Part shown: positions 1 to 8,058 of the stretch, piece after piece | How positions within the stretch are numbered: the stretch's first letter is position 1 | Layout of the letters: the number at the start of each line of letters is the position of its first letter | Origin: Paraburkholderia sabiae | GTDB lineage: Bacteria > Pseudomonadota > Gammaproteobacteria > Burkholderiales > Burkholderiaceae | Direction of reading: 5' to 3' | DNA: 64,000 nucleotides | Assembly (NCBI RefSeq): GCF_030412785.1 | Contig: NZ_CP125298.1 | Coordinates: forward strand, 186,001 to 250,000 | The notes under the pieces: model-generated | Seen by the model: only the letters and a program-made list of their open reading frames with translations | What the model was told of the DNA's origin: nothing | Databases searched by the model: none | Position numbers and translations under genes: made by a program

Positions 1-85
1 CGAACGCCGCGCATTGTTCAGGTTTTGCGGCATGCGCACCCATAGATACCATCGCAAACGAAAAGACAACAAACGATTTCATCAT
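1..85 (-). CDS. Small exported protein, 3' end outside window
   Basis: Partial gene that reads out of the window. Two adjacent ATG codons (85 and 82) follow a TAGGAAAA ribosome-binding core. The visible N terminus is MMKSFVVFSFAMVSMGAHA followed by a soluble start containing one Cys, which is a convincing Sec signal peptide with an AHA cleavage site. Its function is unknown. It is the last visible member of the small-gene array that fills the first 4.3 kb. Confidence 0.6.
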   Translation of the reverse strand, partial: MMKSFVVFSFAMVSMGAHAAKPEQCAAF

Positions 86-145
86 TTTCCTAAAGCTTGT
101 ACGGCACGCGGACACCCGGGCTTGCCTGCTGGATTTTCCGATACT

Positions 146-520
146 TCACTGCGCGCCAGCAGCGCACGGATTCTGGCGCAGGTACGCCAACATATCACTC
201 CCTTGCCCGAGTGCTGCGGCGCTGCCATGCTGTTGCCGCGTCACTTCCGTTTCGTGATCGCCAACCGATTTAAGACGGATCAATGTGAGTGGCTGGCGAA
301 ACCATGCGTAATCGCCAGTTGAATTGATGTAGCCGCTCATCTTCGGCTCGGTCATGCCGAGGCTCGATGCCGCCTTCTCCGCACCTTTCTCATAGAGACA
401 GCGGTAGTCCGCAGCAACGACGAATCGGGCGTTCGGCTGAGTGTCGGCCAACTCTTCTTGAGTCATCGCACAACCTGTCAACCCTGCGGCCAGGAGGCCC
501 ACGCATAGTGCATATTTCAT
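146..520 (-). CDS. Small lipoprotein of unknown function
   Basis: A 124-residue protein. The N terminus has a short basic start, a hydrophobic stretch and the lipobox LTGC with Cys17, so it is predicted to be exported and lipidated. The mature part has two further Cys residues (around 40 and 118) and no motif I recognise. The start is fixed by an AGGAAAA ribosome-binding core just before the ATG. It sits between two exported proteins, so this end of the array is rich in envelope proteins. Confidence 0.65.
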   Translation of the reverse strand: MKYALCVGLLAAGLTGCAMTQEELADTQPNARFVVAADYRCLYEKGAEKAASSLGMTEPKMSGYINSTGDYAWFRQPLTLIRLKSVGDHETEVTRQQHGSAAALGQGSDMLAYLRQNPCAAGAQ

Positions 521-536
521 CCCATTTTCCTATCGC

Positions 537-1037
537 TTATTCGAACACGACATGGAGTTCGTACCCCTTGCCGTTTGGCCAAGTCTTCCGGATTGTGGAA
601 ATCCTAACCGTCCCGTTCATTGCCGTCACGTCGCCTCTACGCGCAACAATCGCTTGCTCCACTGCAATTGGCAACGGCAGGCCCGATGCGCGGATGCTCA
701 ATGCCTTGGAAGCCTTCAACAGTTCCTGTATCGCAACAGCATCCGACAGCGGCTGATTTAGGTTTAGCACGAGTTCAAGTTGTGTGACTTTGGTCGCGCT
801 TCCCGTCACGTAAAACGCGAGGTTGTTTGCAATGCCCGTGGTCGCTGTTCCAATTTCCCGGTATTCGCTCGCGCAACCGCCATAGGTTACGTCCTGAGCG
901 AGCCACGGACGTGTTGACAGCTTTTCGGTCACAAGGTATCCGCACACATCGGCAGGGAGGCTGCTCTTTAATGCCGCTTGAGCACCGCCGGCCGAAAGTA
1001 TCATGCATGCTGCGATCAGCGCCTTTATGGGTCTCAT
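537..1037 (-). CDS. Secreted protein of unknown function
   Basis: A 166-residue protein with a clear signal peptide (MRPIKALIAACMILSAGGAQA). The frame is open further upstream, but the ATG at 1037 has the array's AGGAAAA core and begins the signal peptide, so I start there. The mature part contains two Cys residues near its N terminus and alternates short hydrophobic strands. I know no family for it. Confidence 0.65.
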   Translation of the reverse strand: MRPIKALIAACMILSAGGAQAALKSSLPADVCGYLVTEKLSTRPWLAQDVTYGGCASEYREIGTATTGIANNLAFYVTGSATKVTQLELVLNLNQPLSDAVAIQELLKASKALSIRASGLPLPIAVEQAIVARRGDVTAMNGTVRISTIRKTWPNGKGYELHVVFE

Positions 1038-1054
1038 GATTTTTGCGGATTTTC

Positions 1055-1267
1055 CTACCAGTTCGCGCCGTTGTGGGCGGACAACCGCTCGCTGCCGGCG
1101 AGGGCGAATTTGTACGGCACGCCAGCAGCATCCAATTCTTTCTGGAGCGTTGGCCACTGTTCATCGCTCACGAATGCCTCGAAGACACCCGATGATTCGT
1201 TGTATACCGCAACTACTCCCACCGTTGCGCCTACGTCGTCAGCCGAAAGTTCGAGCGTGATGGCCAT
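1055..1267 (-). CDS. Small acidic protein of unknown function
   Basis: A 70-residue protein preceded by GGAAAAT and a second GGAAAA close to the start. Its TAG stop overlaps the ribosome-binding core of the next gene. No signal peptide, membrane segment or known motif was seen. It is probably a small soluble cytoplasmic protein. Confidence 0.55.
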   Translation of the reverse strand: MAITLELSADDVGATVGVVAVYNESSGVFEAFVSDEQWPTLQKELDAAGVPYKFALAGSERLSAHNGANW

Positions 1268-1284
1268 CGCGTTTTCCCATTTTC

Positions 1285-1533
1285 CTACTCATCAAGCAAC
1301 AGGTCGAAATCGGAATCGGGATGGTTGTCAAACAGCAGCCTCGATTGACGGACCGCCCCTCCATCGGCTTTCCAGCACATTGCCATCGATCCCGTCGAGC
1401 ACGAGACGCTACCGATCAACGCATACGGGCTATGCTGACCAGCTTGCCTCTCGATCGTGGGCGTGAAATGCGCCTCGCGGCAGCGAACGGCTGCGCCGCC
1501 TAGCACCTTTTGAACGTCGAACGTGTCGCTCAT
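1285..1533 (-). CDS. Small protein of unknown function
   Basis: An 82-residue protein. I chose the ATG at 1533, which overlaps the upstream gene's stop as ATGA and implies translational coupling. It has three Cys residues and a very acidic C terminus (DSDFDLLLDE). I recognise no family. Confidence 0.5.
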   Translation of the reverse strand: MSDTFDVQKVLGGAAVRCREAHFTPTIERQAGQHSPYALIGSVSCSTGSMAMCWKADGGAVRQSRLLFDNHPDSDFDLLLDE

Positions 1534-1931
1534 GTTTCGTGTCGTTCGGGCTGCCGGCCCGTGCGGGGCGCGCAAGCGCCTACGTCGTTTTCCAGTGCCG
1601 GCCCAGCCGGCGAATTTTCATATGCCTGCTTGATAGCGTGTTCTTGCCACGCTTGCCGGATGATCGCGGCCATCGTTTCAACAATGGCACGCCGGTCATC
1701 TTCGCGGATTCGCTCAAGATGAAATGCATCTTCGAGCTTTGCGCCGTGGTCATCGCTCAGTTCATCGACAATGCCTCGCGCTGCCCGATGCGCCCAATCA
1801 TCAGCGAGGGGCAGATTCACAGCCGGATCGCCATGCCAATTCTCACGATGCCATTCTTCGCTGGCATCAAACGGGCGTGCGTCGCCACGAGCAAGTGCCG
1901 ACCGCGCCATTTCCAAAAAGCTAATTGCCAT
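1530..1931 (-). CDS. Small soluble protein with an apparent stop-loss extension
   Basis: A 133-residue protein rich in Glu, Asp, Arg and His, probably helical. Its last 29 codons translate what looks like an inter-gene spacer. Comparing 1570-1625 with the spacer at 1928-1975, both read GAAAATTCGCC, then a variable stretch, then TGGAAAA, but the TAG that ends the gene at the other spacer is TAT here. The natural C terminus was therefore probably near residue 104. It overlaps the next gene by ATGA. Confidence 0.5.
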   Translation of the reverse strand: MAISFLEMARSALARGDARPFDASEEWHRENWHGDPAVNLPLADDWAHRAARGIVDELSDDHGAKLEDAFHLERIREDDRRAIVETMAAIIRQAWQEHAIKQAYENSPAGPALENDVGACAPRTGRQPERHET

Positions 1932-1968
1932 CGTCTTTTTCCAATGCCGCGTGTGGTGGCGAATTTTC

Positions 1969-2466
1969 CTACTTTCTGGTGGCGTTCACTCGATCGTGGT
2001 GGAATTGCGCGATCTGTCGCCTCGCTTCATCGTCCGTGGCAAGCTCGCCGCGGTACTTGTCGATCAGCGCATTGAGCACAGTGTTGACCTTGTGCGAGGC
2101 GACGATTTCGCTTTCGAGGGCCTCGCTAGAAAGGGCCGAGTAGTCAGCATCCTCGCCTCGGATGGAGGCGGCAAGCCTATCGACTTCCGCCTTGTCTGTG
2201 TTCAACGCTTGCTCCCAGACAACTCTATTGCCGGAATTGTAAAGTCCCTGCGCAGCGAGAACAGCTGGACGCGACCGCGCGGCAAGATCCATTGTTCCGC
2301 GTAGCGTTGCAAGCGTCGTGTGAGAGTCGCTGACGGCCTTTCTGAGCTCGAGCCGCAGGTCAAGTGATTTGATTTGACTGCTTCGCTTGTAACCGAGGAA
2401 GCCCATTACCGCGCCGAAAATTCCCGCAGCCGTACCCACGTAATCGGTCCAACTCCCGTCAGCCAT
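1969..2466 (-). CDS. Membrane-anchored helical protein of unknown function
   Basis: A 165-residue protein with one predicted transmembrane helix at residues 10-26 (glycine-rich, ending in GYKR). The rest is a long charged helical domain with likely coiled-coil character. Its ATG overlaps the upstream stop as TAATG, so translation is coupled. It could be a small phage-like or plasmid inner-membrane protein; no family was recognised. Confidence 0.6.
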   Translation of the reverse strand: MADGSWTDYVGTAAGIFGAVMGFLGYKRSSQIKSLDLRLELRKAVSDSHTTLATLRGTMDLAARSRPAVLAAQGLYNSGNRVVWEQALNTDKAEVDRLAASIRGEDADYSALSSEALESEIVASHKVNTVLNALIDKYRGELATDDEARRQIAQFHHDRVNATRK

Positions 2467-2567
2467 TATTGCCTCTCGCTAGATGGTCTCGAACACAAGG
2501 CAACGCAGCGCCCGCCCCACCAACGCTCAAATGCCAGCTTCTGGCAGGCGTTCGGGGTGCTGGCCAT
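2466..2567 (-). CDS. Very small protein (33 aa)
   Basis: A short frame MASTPNACQKLAFERWWGGR... ending in SSERQ. Support comes from a strong AAGGAGG at 2574-2580 with good spacing and the one-base TAATG overlap with the next start. It holds two Cys and a Trp pair. It may be a real small protein or a leader that couples translation of the membrane protein downstream. Confidence 0.4.
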   Translation of the reverse strand: MASTPNACQKLAFERWWGGRCVALCSRPSSERQ

Positions 2568-2593
2568 ACGCCACCTCCTTGCCGTATTTTCCG

Positions 2594-3000
2594 TTATGAC
2601 ACGAGCCCGAGCTGGCGCAATGCAACTGTATAGGTAGTCCGCGAGATCCCCTCCGCAACCGATCCCGAGAACAACGTTGCGGTTCGCATCGCGGCCCAAA
2701 AGGCTGGCCCGTCTCCGCGTTCCTCAACTGGAACGATCGGAGCGCCGCAGACGCGATTGATCCACTGAACGAATGCGGACCCGTAGCCCTTACGACGAAA
2801 GGCGGGCTCTACTTCAATGTGTTTCACCCAAACGGTCTGCCCCTCGAGGAAGCGTATCGCTGCTCGACCAGCAGGAGCGGCGCCACCATTCGTGGAAAAT
2901 ACAGATTGAACTCACCATCCGCGAGATCGTGGATCTCGACAGAGATTACGACGTGTCCGTCCTTGGTGCTCGACTCAAACGTCTGTTGTCCGGCTTTCAT
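2594..3000 (-). pseudogene. GNAT-type acetyltransferase, interrupted by a frameshift
   Basis: Two overlapping frames join into one GNAT-like protein of about 135 residues. The first runs from ATG 3000 to about 2895; the second runs to 2594 and holds the acetyl-CoA-binding signature (VEPAFRRKGYGS). The switch point is a TTTT run near 2895: one extra T restores continuous sequence (YFSTNGG). GNAT proteins transfer acetyl groups from acetyl-CoA to amines; the substrate here is unknown. It could be a true decayed gene, a sequencing error in the homopolymer, or a slippage site. Confidence 0.6.
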
Positions 3001-3049
3001 TCCTACCCTTGTTTTCCTTTGCGGCCTCGCTGCCTTTTCGGTGCTGAAT

Positions 3050-3277
3050 TCAAGAACAGCCGTAGAGCCGTTCTGCGAGCTTGTTCGTCTCGCGCTGCAT
3101 CCATGCACCGACAGCGCAGATCGTGACGCAAGCGACAAGGTCCGGCATCGTTCGATCACTCAACGCGAACATGACGGCACCAGCAAGCCCACAAACCAAA
3201 GCCAGCCCCAATCCGATAGTGCGAAGTCGCGAGCGCTTGTCACCCTTCGGTACGTCGTCGTATTTTTCAACCGTCAT
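3050..3277 (-). CDS. Small two-helix membrane protein
   Basis: A 75-residue protein with a charged N terminus and two likely transmembrane helices (about residues 19-40 and 46-60), then a charged tail. The GGAAAA core lies about 12 bases before the ATG, longer than ideal spacing. The size and shape resemble small phage or plasmid membrane proteins. Its function is unknown. Confidence 0.55.
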   Translation of the reverse strand: MTVEKYDDVPKGDKRSRLRTIGLGLALVCGLAGAVMFALSDRTMPDLVACVTICAVGAWMQRETNKLAERLYGCS

Positions 3278-3294
3278 GGCCTGATTTTCCGAGC

Positions 3295-3516
3295 CTAGTC
3301 CGAGAGATCGAAGACGATCGTGCCGCGGCCGAATCCTGCGATCTGATTCAACTCGACCAGTGCGAGATGGCCACAGTTTTTCAGGGTAATTCGCGCTCCA
3401 CTTGCAGCGGCGAATCCTGCCATTTGATTCAACTCCGCCACAGTGTACTGATCGGCCGAAATGATGAATCCGCCGCCGAATCCGGCAATCTGGTTTAGCT
3501 CGTGTGCAGGTCTCAT
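3295..3516 (-). CDS. Short repeat protein with three ELNQ(I/M)AGF units
   Basis: A 73-residue protein built almost wholly from three repeats: ELNQIAGFGGG at residues 6-16, ELNQMAGFAAA near 28-38 and ELNQIAGFGRG near 55-65. Each repeat would be a short helix ending in a Gly-rich turn followed by a beta strand. This pattern suggests a small repetitive fold or a self-assembling protein. An AGGGAAG motif precedes the ATG. I do not know its function. Confidence 0.6.
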   Translation of the reverse strand: MRPAHELNQIAGFGGGFIISADQYTVAELNQMAGFAAASGARITLKNCGHLALVELNQIAGFGRGTIVFDLSD

Positions 3517-3545
3517 ATCTGGGTCTTCCCTAGTATCAAATTTCC

Positions 3546-3884
3546 CTATTCGTCGCTTGCAACGCTGTCGACATTCTTAACGACGACATCCAGCCTCTTT
3601 CCCGCAGGCTCTGATGCGCGAGCATCCTCGAGCGCCTGCGCCTGCGCCGGTGCCGACGCCAGGCGCGGGGTGTCGAGGCTAAAGCCGTCGTAAATCGCTT
3701 GCTTTGCTTTGTTGCACGCGATGTTCTCAGCCTCTCTAGCGGTCGCGGCTTCGCCGCTATAGGTGCCAGCAACGTCGTTGGTCTTCCTGTTCACGACGAC
3801 CACACGGCATGCGAACCCTTTCCCTGCACGCTCAGGGACGCTCCACATGATGTCAAAATCGTCAGTAATCGTTTGTGTCGTCAT
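3546..3884 (-). CDS. Small soluble protein of unknown function
   Basis: A 112-residue protein. The first half alternates strands and a helix (VVVVNRKTNDVAGTYSGEA), reminiscent of a small alpha/beta domain; the C-terminal third is Ala- and Glu-rich. The ATG has a GGAAAAA core. No catalytic motif is visible. Confidence 0.5.
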   Translation of the reverse strand: MTTQTITDDFDIMWSVPERAGKGFACRVVVVNRKTNDVAGTYSGEAATAREAENIACNKAKQAIYDGFSLDTPRLASAPAQAQALEDARASEPAGKRLDVVVKNVDSVASDE

Positions 3885-3900
3885 TTCTGTTTTTCCGATA

Positions 3901-4305
3901 TCAAACCGTTCCAGTGCGTTTTAACGCTTCGACAGCTTCCACGCAGTCTGGGTCGCCGCATTCGGCCATGCACGCCAAGCAGTCGCCACCACAGCTCACG
4001 CTCAACGGATCTCCAAGTTCGTCAAGTGAGCGCCCGCAGGTCCGGCATGGGTGACCTGGCAAGCACTCGCGTTGGTGCCAATCCGTCCGTTCTACCCCGT
4101 ACACAACCTCGCACTCACTGAACAGTTCCGCGGGTGAAGGATACCAATGATCCGAAGTGGGTAAGGCACGACCGATAGCCTCGTACCGCACAAGCAAAAA
4201 GCTTCCATCGTTGAGCGGCTCAACTCCGACCGCCCACGTTGTTCCGGTCTCATCTCCCCGACCATCGAGAGACTTTCGCGTCTTCGCCCACAACGGCATG
4301 CCCAT
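3901..4305 (-). CDS. Cys-rich, probable zinc-binding small protein
   Basis: A 134-residue protein. The C-terminal half holds ten Cys, including CxxC pairs (CRTC, CLAC) and a closing CGDPDC, which suggests one or two zinc sites. The N-terminal half may be a small beta domain. GGAAAA motifs lie before the ATG. It may bind nucleic acid or protein; no family is certain. Confidence 0.55.
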   Translation of the reverse strand: MGMPLWAKTRKSLDGRGDETGTTWAVGVEPLNDGSFLLVRYEAIGRALPTSDHWYPSPAELFSECEVVYGVERTDWHQRECLPGHPCRTCGRSLDELGDPLSVSCGGDCLACMAECGDPDCVEAVEALKRTGTV

Positions 4306-4326
4306 GCCCCCGTTTTCCGATTTTCC

Positions 4327-4647
4327 CTATTCTGCAAAGACTTCCTGCAAGGTTCGCAGGGTGTCCAACAACGTCTTATCGGCCACTGCACCCTCTTTCT
4401 TGACCAGGCGCACCTTGTCTACTGCGCGAATTTGATCCAGAAGGATCAGGCCCTGTTTGCGCTTGAACGTCACGGGAATCCGAAACGGCGCAGGACGTCC
4501 CTTGGAAGTCATCGGCGCGACGACGACTGTGCGCAAGTGGTCGTGCATTTCGGGAGGCGAAACGACGACACAGGGGCGCGTCTTTTGAATCTCGCTACCA
4601 AGAGTTGGATCGAGCGCGACCAACCAGACTTCCCCGCGCATCACCAT
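4327..4647 (-). CDS. mazF: MazF/PemK-family endoribonuclease toxin
   Basis: A 106-residue toxin of the usual family length. It starts RGEVWLVALDPTLGSE, carries TRPCVVVSP and ends with the typical helix after LLDQIRAVD. The family cuts mRNA at short sequences and halts growth until antitoxin is restored. It overlaps the antitoxin gene by 7 bases. I chose the ATG at 4647, which has GGAG at good spacing; the ATG at 4641 is possible. The pair probably helps keep the element in its host. Confidence 0.9.
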   Translation of the reverse strand: MVMRGEVWLVALDPTLGSEIQKTRPCVVVSPPEMHDHLRTVVVAPMTSKGRPAPFRIPVTFKRKQGLILLDQIRAVDKVRLVKKEGAVADKTLLDTLRTLQEVFAE

Positions 4648-4889
4648 GCAAGCTCCGCGTCATCGGCATTCGAAAACTCGCCCATGACCAGCGCATCGTC
4701 GCCACTCCCGGCCAGAGCCTTGCTCGCATCCGCCCAACCCTCACGGGCTTTGTGCTTCGGACGGCGCAGAACAATCGCGTCGTTCTCGACTTCCATTTCC
4801 ACTTCGCTCTCCAGCCCGAGTTGCGCAAGGACGGGCTTCGGAATCAGCACCCCCTGCGAATTACCCATTCTGCGAATCGTAGTTCTCAT
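4641..4889 (-). CDS. mazE: MazE/AbrB-type antitoxin
   Basis: An 82-residue protein with an N-terminal swapped-hairpin AbrB/MazE domain (GNSQGVLIPKPVLAQLGL, then EVEVENDAIVLRRP in outline) and an acidic C-terminal tail that should wrap and block the toxin. The antitoxin normally represses its own operon through the N-terminal domain, which fits the inverted repeat upstream. A GGAGGG ribosome site precedes the ATG. Confidence 0.9.
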   Translation of the reverse strand: MRTTIRRMGNSQGVLIPKPVLAQLGLESEVEMEVENDAIVLRRPKHKAREGWADASKALAGSGDDALVMGEFSNADDAELAW

Positions 4890-4901
4890 AGACCCTCCAA
4901 A

Positions 4902-4953
4902 GTAATAACAATGTTACACCGCACAATCACGGCAGTCAACACAATGTTATTAC
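4902..4953 (-). promoter_or_regulatory. mazEF promoter and operator
   Basis: Read on the minus strand, TTGACT (4934-4939) and TAACAT (4911-4916) are spaced by exactly 17 bases, giving a good sigma-70 promoter with a very short leader. Two 13-base arms (4902-4914 and 4941-4953) form an inverted repeat with one mismatch (GTAATAACAATGT and GTAATAACATTGT) that flanks the promoter. This is the expected place for MazE/MazEF autoregulation. Confidence 0.75.
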
Positions 4954-5016
4954 ACCTGGTGTTCCGTGTCGCGCCCGCCGCATCGGGCCGCGCCGGATGC
5001 CGTTGTCAGATGGCTC

Positions 5017-5689
5017 TCATAACACTTCGCAAAACATCTGTCGTAGCTTTTTACCGGACACATCCAGATACGGCAAAACGTGGTCGAGTTCGGCATGACC
5101 TAGAAGCTGTTGAACCGTCTCAATATCGTGCCCTTGCTCAATGAGGTTACTGGCAAATGAGCGTCGGCCCGAATGTGACGATCCACCACGTATCCCTGCG
5201 TCCCTGTAGAGCTTTGTGACGTGGGATTGCAAGCTGTCGCACGCAGAGTAATCAACCTGCTCCCCGGCCTCGTTGATGCGGCGCTTGGCGTTCATCGCAA
5301 ACTTGCGACCCTTGCCAGCGAGGACCAGGCAACTTGACGGCGCGAGTCCGCGATAGCGCTCTCCGGTTAGCTCGGTTCCCATGTTCGCGCGCAATGCGAT
5401 GGTTCAGATAGCACTCCAGAGCCGAAACCGTTTTCGGATGCGTGAGATAGACGCATCGCTGCCGACAGCCCTTCGTGATTGCGGCCCGAAGGCTGACCTC
5501 TGCGCGGATCACGCCCGAAGGGAACAGCACGTCTTGAACCTCGATTTGAGCTATTTCGCTGACGCGCATTCCGCACGTAATGCCTAGCAGGAGAACGAGG
5601 CTATCGCGCTCAGGATGGCGCGAAGTTGCGGACGTGACGGCGAGTAGATGCCGGATTTGGGCCGGTCGAAGTGTTGCAGCTTGGGCCAT
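5017..5689 (-). pseudogene. Tyrosine recombinase catalytic domain, frameshifted
   Basis: Two frames together encode about 224 residues of a Xer-type catalytic domain. The first (from ATG 5689) holds the first catalytic Arg in GMRVSEIA. The second (to 5017) holds HSGRRSF, LLGHAELD and the Tyr in VLPYLDVS. They meet near 5393; removing one base would give a continuous LNHRLRANMGTELTG. The N-terminal core-binding domain is missing or degraded: the frame is open upstream to 6037 but lacks a convincing start. It is probably an inactivated integrase. Confidence 0.7.
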
Positions 5690-6246
5690 GCGCCCCTCTG
5701 AATGGGATCGGTTAATGACGTATTCAGAGAGAGATTTGATGAGGGTCTTTTTCAAGCGTATCACGGCTTGTTTATTCGATTCCTCGGAAAAACCGGACAC
5801 ACCCACAACTCCCCGCGCGACAACCGCAGAATACGGTGTATGACTCCATGAAACGCGGCCCGTAACAACTACATAATGCGGTTTCGTGTTCAGAATCAAA
5901 ACTGCGATGCCAGCCGCGAAATGCGGATACCCTTCTTTTTTTGCGCGCACGCTTTCTCGCGCGACGCGCAGCCTTGACACGCAATTTCCGCGGGTAGTCT
6001 CGACATGTCGCCGCGTCTTTACGGCGACGTATCTCAACTCTGATCGCTGAAGTAAATGCAGAGATTGAACGCGACGCTCTCCCCTTCACACATCGCACGG
6101 CCGTCATCGCCGCCGGCTTCCGTGAACCCGCACCTTTGGCGTGGTTCGCTCGGGCACGCTGGCAACCCCTCCCTCCTGCAAAACGGGTTGGCGAAGCGGC
6201 AGCTTCGCAGATACTATGGGGGAACGTAAATTCAGTATATAGGTTT
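5690..6246. other. Divergent intergenic region between two recombinase genes
   Basis: It separates the broken recombinase from the plus-strand one. On the plus strand a frame stays open from 5998 and reads like protein (ending AWFARARWQPLPP) into the downstream recombinase, but has no usual start codon; an ATG at 6004 lies in another frame, so an older N terminus may have been lost. A perfect 7-base hairpin (GCGAAGC-N4-GCTTCGC) lies at 6192-6209, and TATATA near 6236 could be a -10 box. Confidence 0.4.
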
Positions 6247-7185
6247 ATGGACAGTGAACAGTGGCTGCGAAGTCCCGAGGACGCGTACGCCGAATGGCAG
6301 CGTGCCGAGGCGACTGGCGCCGATCGTCGCGCCTTTGCAGAGCAATCGATTGTTCAGCACCTGTCGATGTTTCGACGGCTCAACCGATACCTGATTGCTC
6401 ATCGCAGCAATGTGGTCGCATTCGGCGTCGACCACATCGACCGTTTCTTTGCCGAACTCGATGGCAGTTGCAGGTCCGGCACGTCAACCCGCCAGCGATA
6501 CCTTAAGCTGATTGATCGTCTCGCCCGACACCTGATCGCGCTTGAGCTTCGCACTGACAATCCAGCCAGCAGCCTACTGTCGAGCGAGCGCTGGCCGGAA
6601 GACGAGCCGGCGCCTGTCTTCCTGGGTTCGGCCGATGACGTTCGGCTGCAATCAGCCTGTGCCGTTCGCGCCTTCGATTCCTTCAAGGAATTGCGCAACG
6701 CCTCAATCGTCGCGTTCCTGCTCGGGACTGGCCTAACCGCCGCAGAACTCCGGGCGCTCGTTGTAGAAGATCTGGACGCGAGCAGCTCGCGCATGAGTGT
6801 ATTCGTGAAGAAGCACGGGCCGCGTATCGCGCGACGCGTCCCCGTTGATGCGTTTGCCGTTGATCTCCTCCGGCTTTATCAGAGCACGCGGGCAGGAATG
6901 TCCTGTCCCGCGCAGTGGCTCTTCGTGTCGACGGCAAACGGTACACCCATGAAAACAGACAGGCTCGGCGAATACGTGCGCCAAGCCCTTCATCATGCGC
7001 AAATCTCCGCTCCCGACGAAAGCCCGCGTCTGCTACGCAATACGTTCGGCCGTCGACACCTCATCGACGGCATGTCCAACGAGCAGGTGAGTAACCTGCT
7101 AGGGCTATCCAGTCATCGGACGGTCAACAGGCTACGACAGACGTTTGACGACGAAAAAATAGCTACTCCTGATGGATCGGGGTAG
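6247..7185 (+). CDS. Degenerate tyrosine recombinase-like protein
   Basis: A 312-residue protein with an N-terminal SAM-like domain (about residues 5-115) and a C-terminal integrase fold (about 140-300). Key residues are altered: the first Arg box reads GTGLTAAELR where active enzymes have TGLRxSE; the HxxR box reads PRLLRNTF; the next His is LGLSSHRT; and no Tyr follows (NRLRQTF). It is probably not a normal strand-transfer enzyme and may bind DNA as an accessory factor. The start is uncertain because the frame is open upstream to 5998. Confidence 0.7.
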   Translation: MDSEQWLRSPEDAYAEWQRAEATGADRRAFAEQSIVQHLSMFRRLNRYLIAHRSNVVAFGVDHIDRFFAELDGSCRSGTSTRQRYLKLIDRLARHLIALELRTDNPASSLLSSERWPEDEPAPVFLGSADDVRLQSACAVRAFDSFKELRNASIVAFLLGTGLTAAELRALVVEDLDASSSRMSVFVKKHGPRIARRVPVDAFAVDLLRLYQSTRAGMSCPAQWLFVSTANGTPMKTDRLGEYVRQALHHAQISAPDESPRLLRNTFGRRHLIDGMSNEQVSNLLGLSSHRTVNRLRQTFDDEKIATPDGSG

Positions 7186-7297
7186 CTGCCGTCGCGTTCA
7201 GGGCCCGCCAAAACGAGCGACTTGACTTTTATTAGTTATGCGTACCGTAGATCGTACGCAGGGCACACGCTCTGCGATCTACCCGACGAGGAGGCGC

Positions 7298-7753
7298 ATG
7301 AACTACATAGGCCCGTTCAAGGACGTCGTATACCCGAACGTAGACCGGGAACCACGCATCGCGCGCTATCGCATCGCTTTGATCCCGCAAGCGGCCGGCG
7401 CACGTGCCATCGTACATTTGCTCCGGAGTGCTGCAGTCGATTCGCAGGTGCACATTCCTGATGCAGCCTTTGACACGGTGCTGAACAGGATCGTCGGGAT
7501 GCAATTACCAGGAGTCAGACTCGACCGCATTCAATTCGTGGTTCAGACGGACGAGGAATTGGTCGCATATCCGATCCGGTTTAACGCCCTCGATCTCGCG
7601 CCAAGAAACGGGTTCCGATCGCGCGGCTCGAAGGACCTTGCTGTACATATCCGTTCACACGACATCGTCGGCGGCTCGGTATCTTTCTACGTTGATCGCG
7701 ATGAAGGAAAGCCTGTCTCCGCAAGACTGGAGAAGGTGCTTCGACAGATATGA
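7298..7753 (+). CDS. Protein of unknown function
   Basis: A 151-residue soluble protein. GAGGAGG at 7288-7294 fixes the start. Its sequence alternates strands and helices without a motif I know. Its stop overlaps the next start as ATGA, so the two are co-translated and may act together. Confidence 0.6.
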   Translation: MNYIGPFKDVVYPNVDREPRIARYRIALIPQAAGARAIVHLLRSAAVDSQVHIPDAAFDTVLNRIVGMQLPGVRLDRIQFVVQTDEELVAYPIRFNALDLAPRNGFRSRGSKDLAVHIRSHDIVGGSVSFYVDRDEGKPVSARLEKVLRQI

Positions 7754-8058
7754 TCATCCGCGCTCGGTATGCAGTCGGCGTGTGGCCATCGCTATGGCCC
7801 AGCGAGCCACAGATGTCACACCGAATCCTGATCGACCTTTCGTTGAAAAGGGTCGTCGCGGGTCAGGATCGCGTGCAGAAGCAATGGCGAACGATGAACG
7901 CCGCCGACTTCGATTACATGCAGCAGATCATCGGCGAGAGTTTTCAGGATGTATTCGACGATCCGCATGAATACGGGCTCGACCTCGTCGATGAGCCACC
8001 ACCCTGGGCTCGTGAAGGGATACCCGGACGCGCAGATCGCATCAAGGGAAATGCTTAA
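7750..8058 (+). CDS. Protein of unknown function, coupled to the previous gene
   Basis: A 102-residue protein starting in an ATGA overlap. The second half is acidic (DDPHEYGLDLVDEPPPW). No signal, membrane segment or motif was seen. The 275 bases that follow hold no convincing gene; a protein-like frame at 8213-8351 lacks a usual start. Confidence 0.5.
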   Translation: MIIRARYAVGVWPSLWPSEPQMSHRILIDLSLKRVVAGQDRVQKQWRTMNAADFDYMQQIIGESFQDVFDDPHEYGLDLVDEPPPWAREGIPGRADRIKGNA

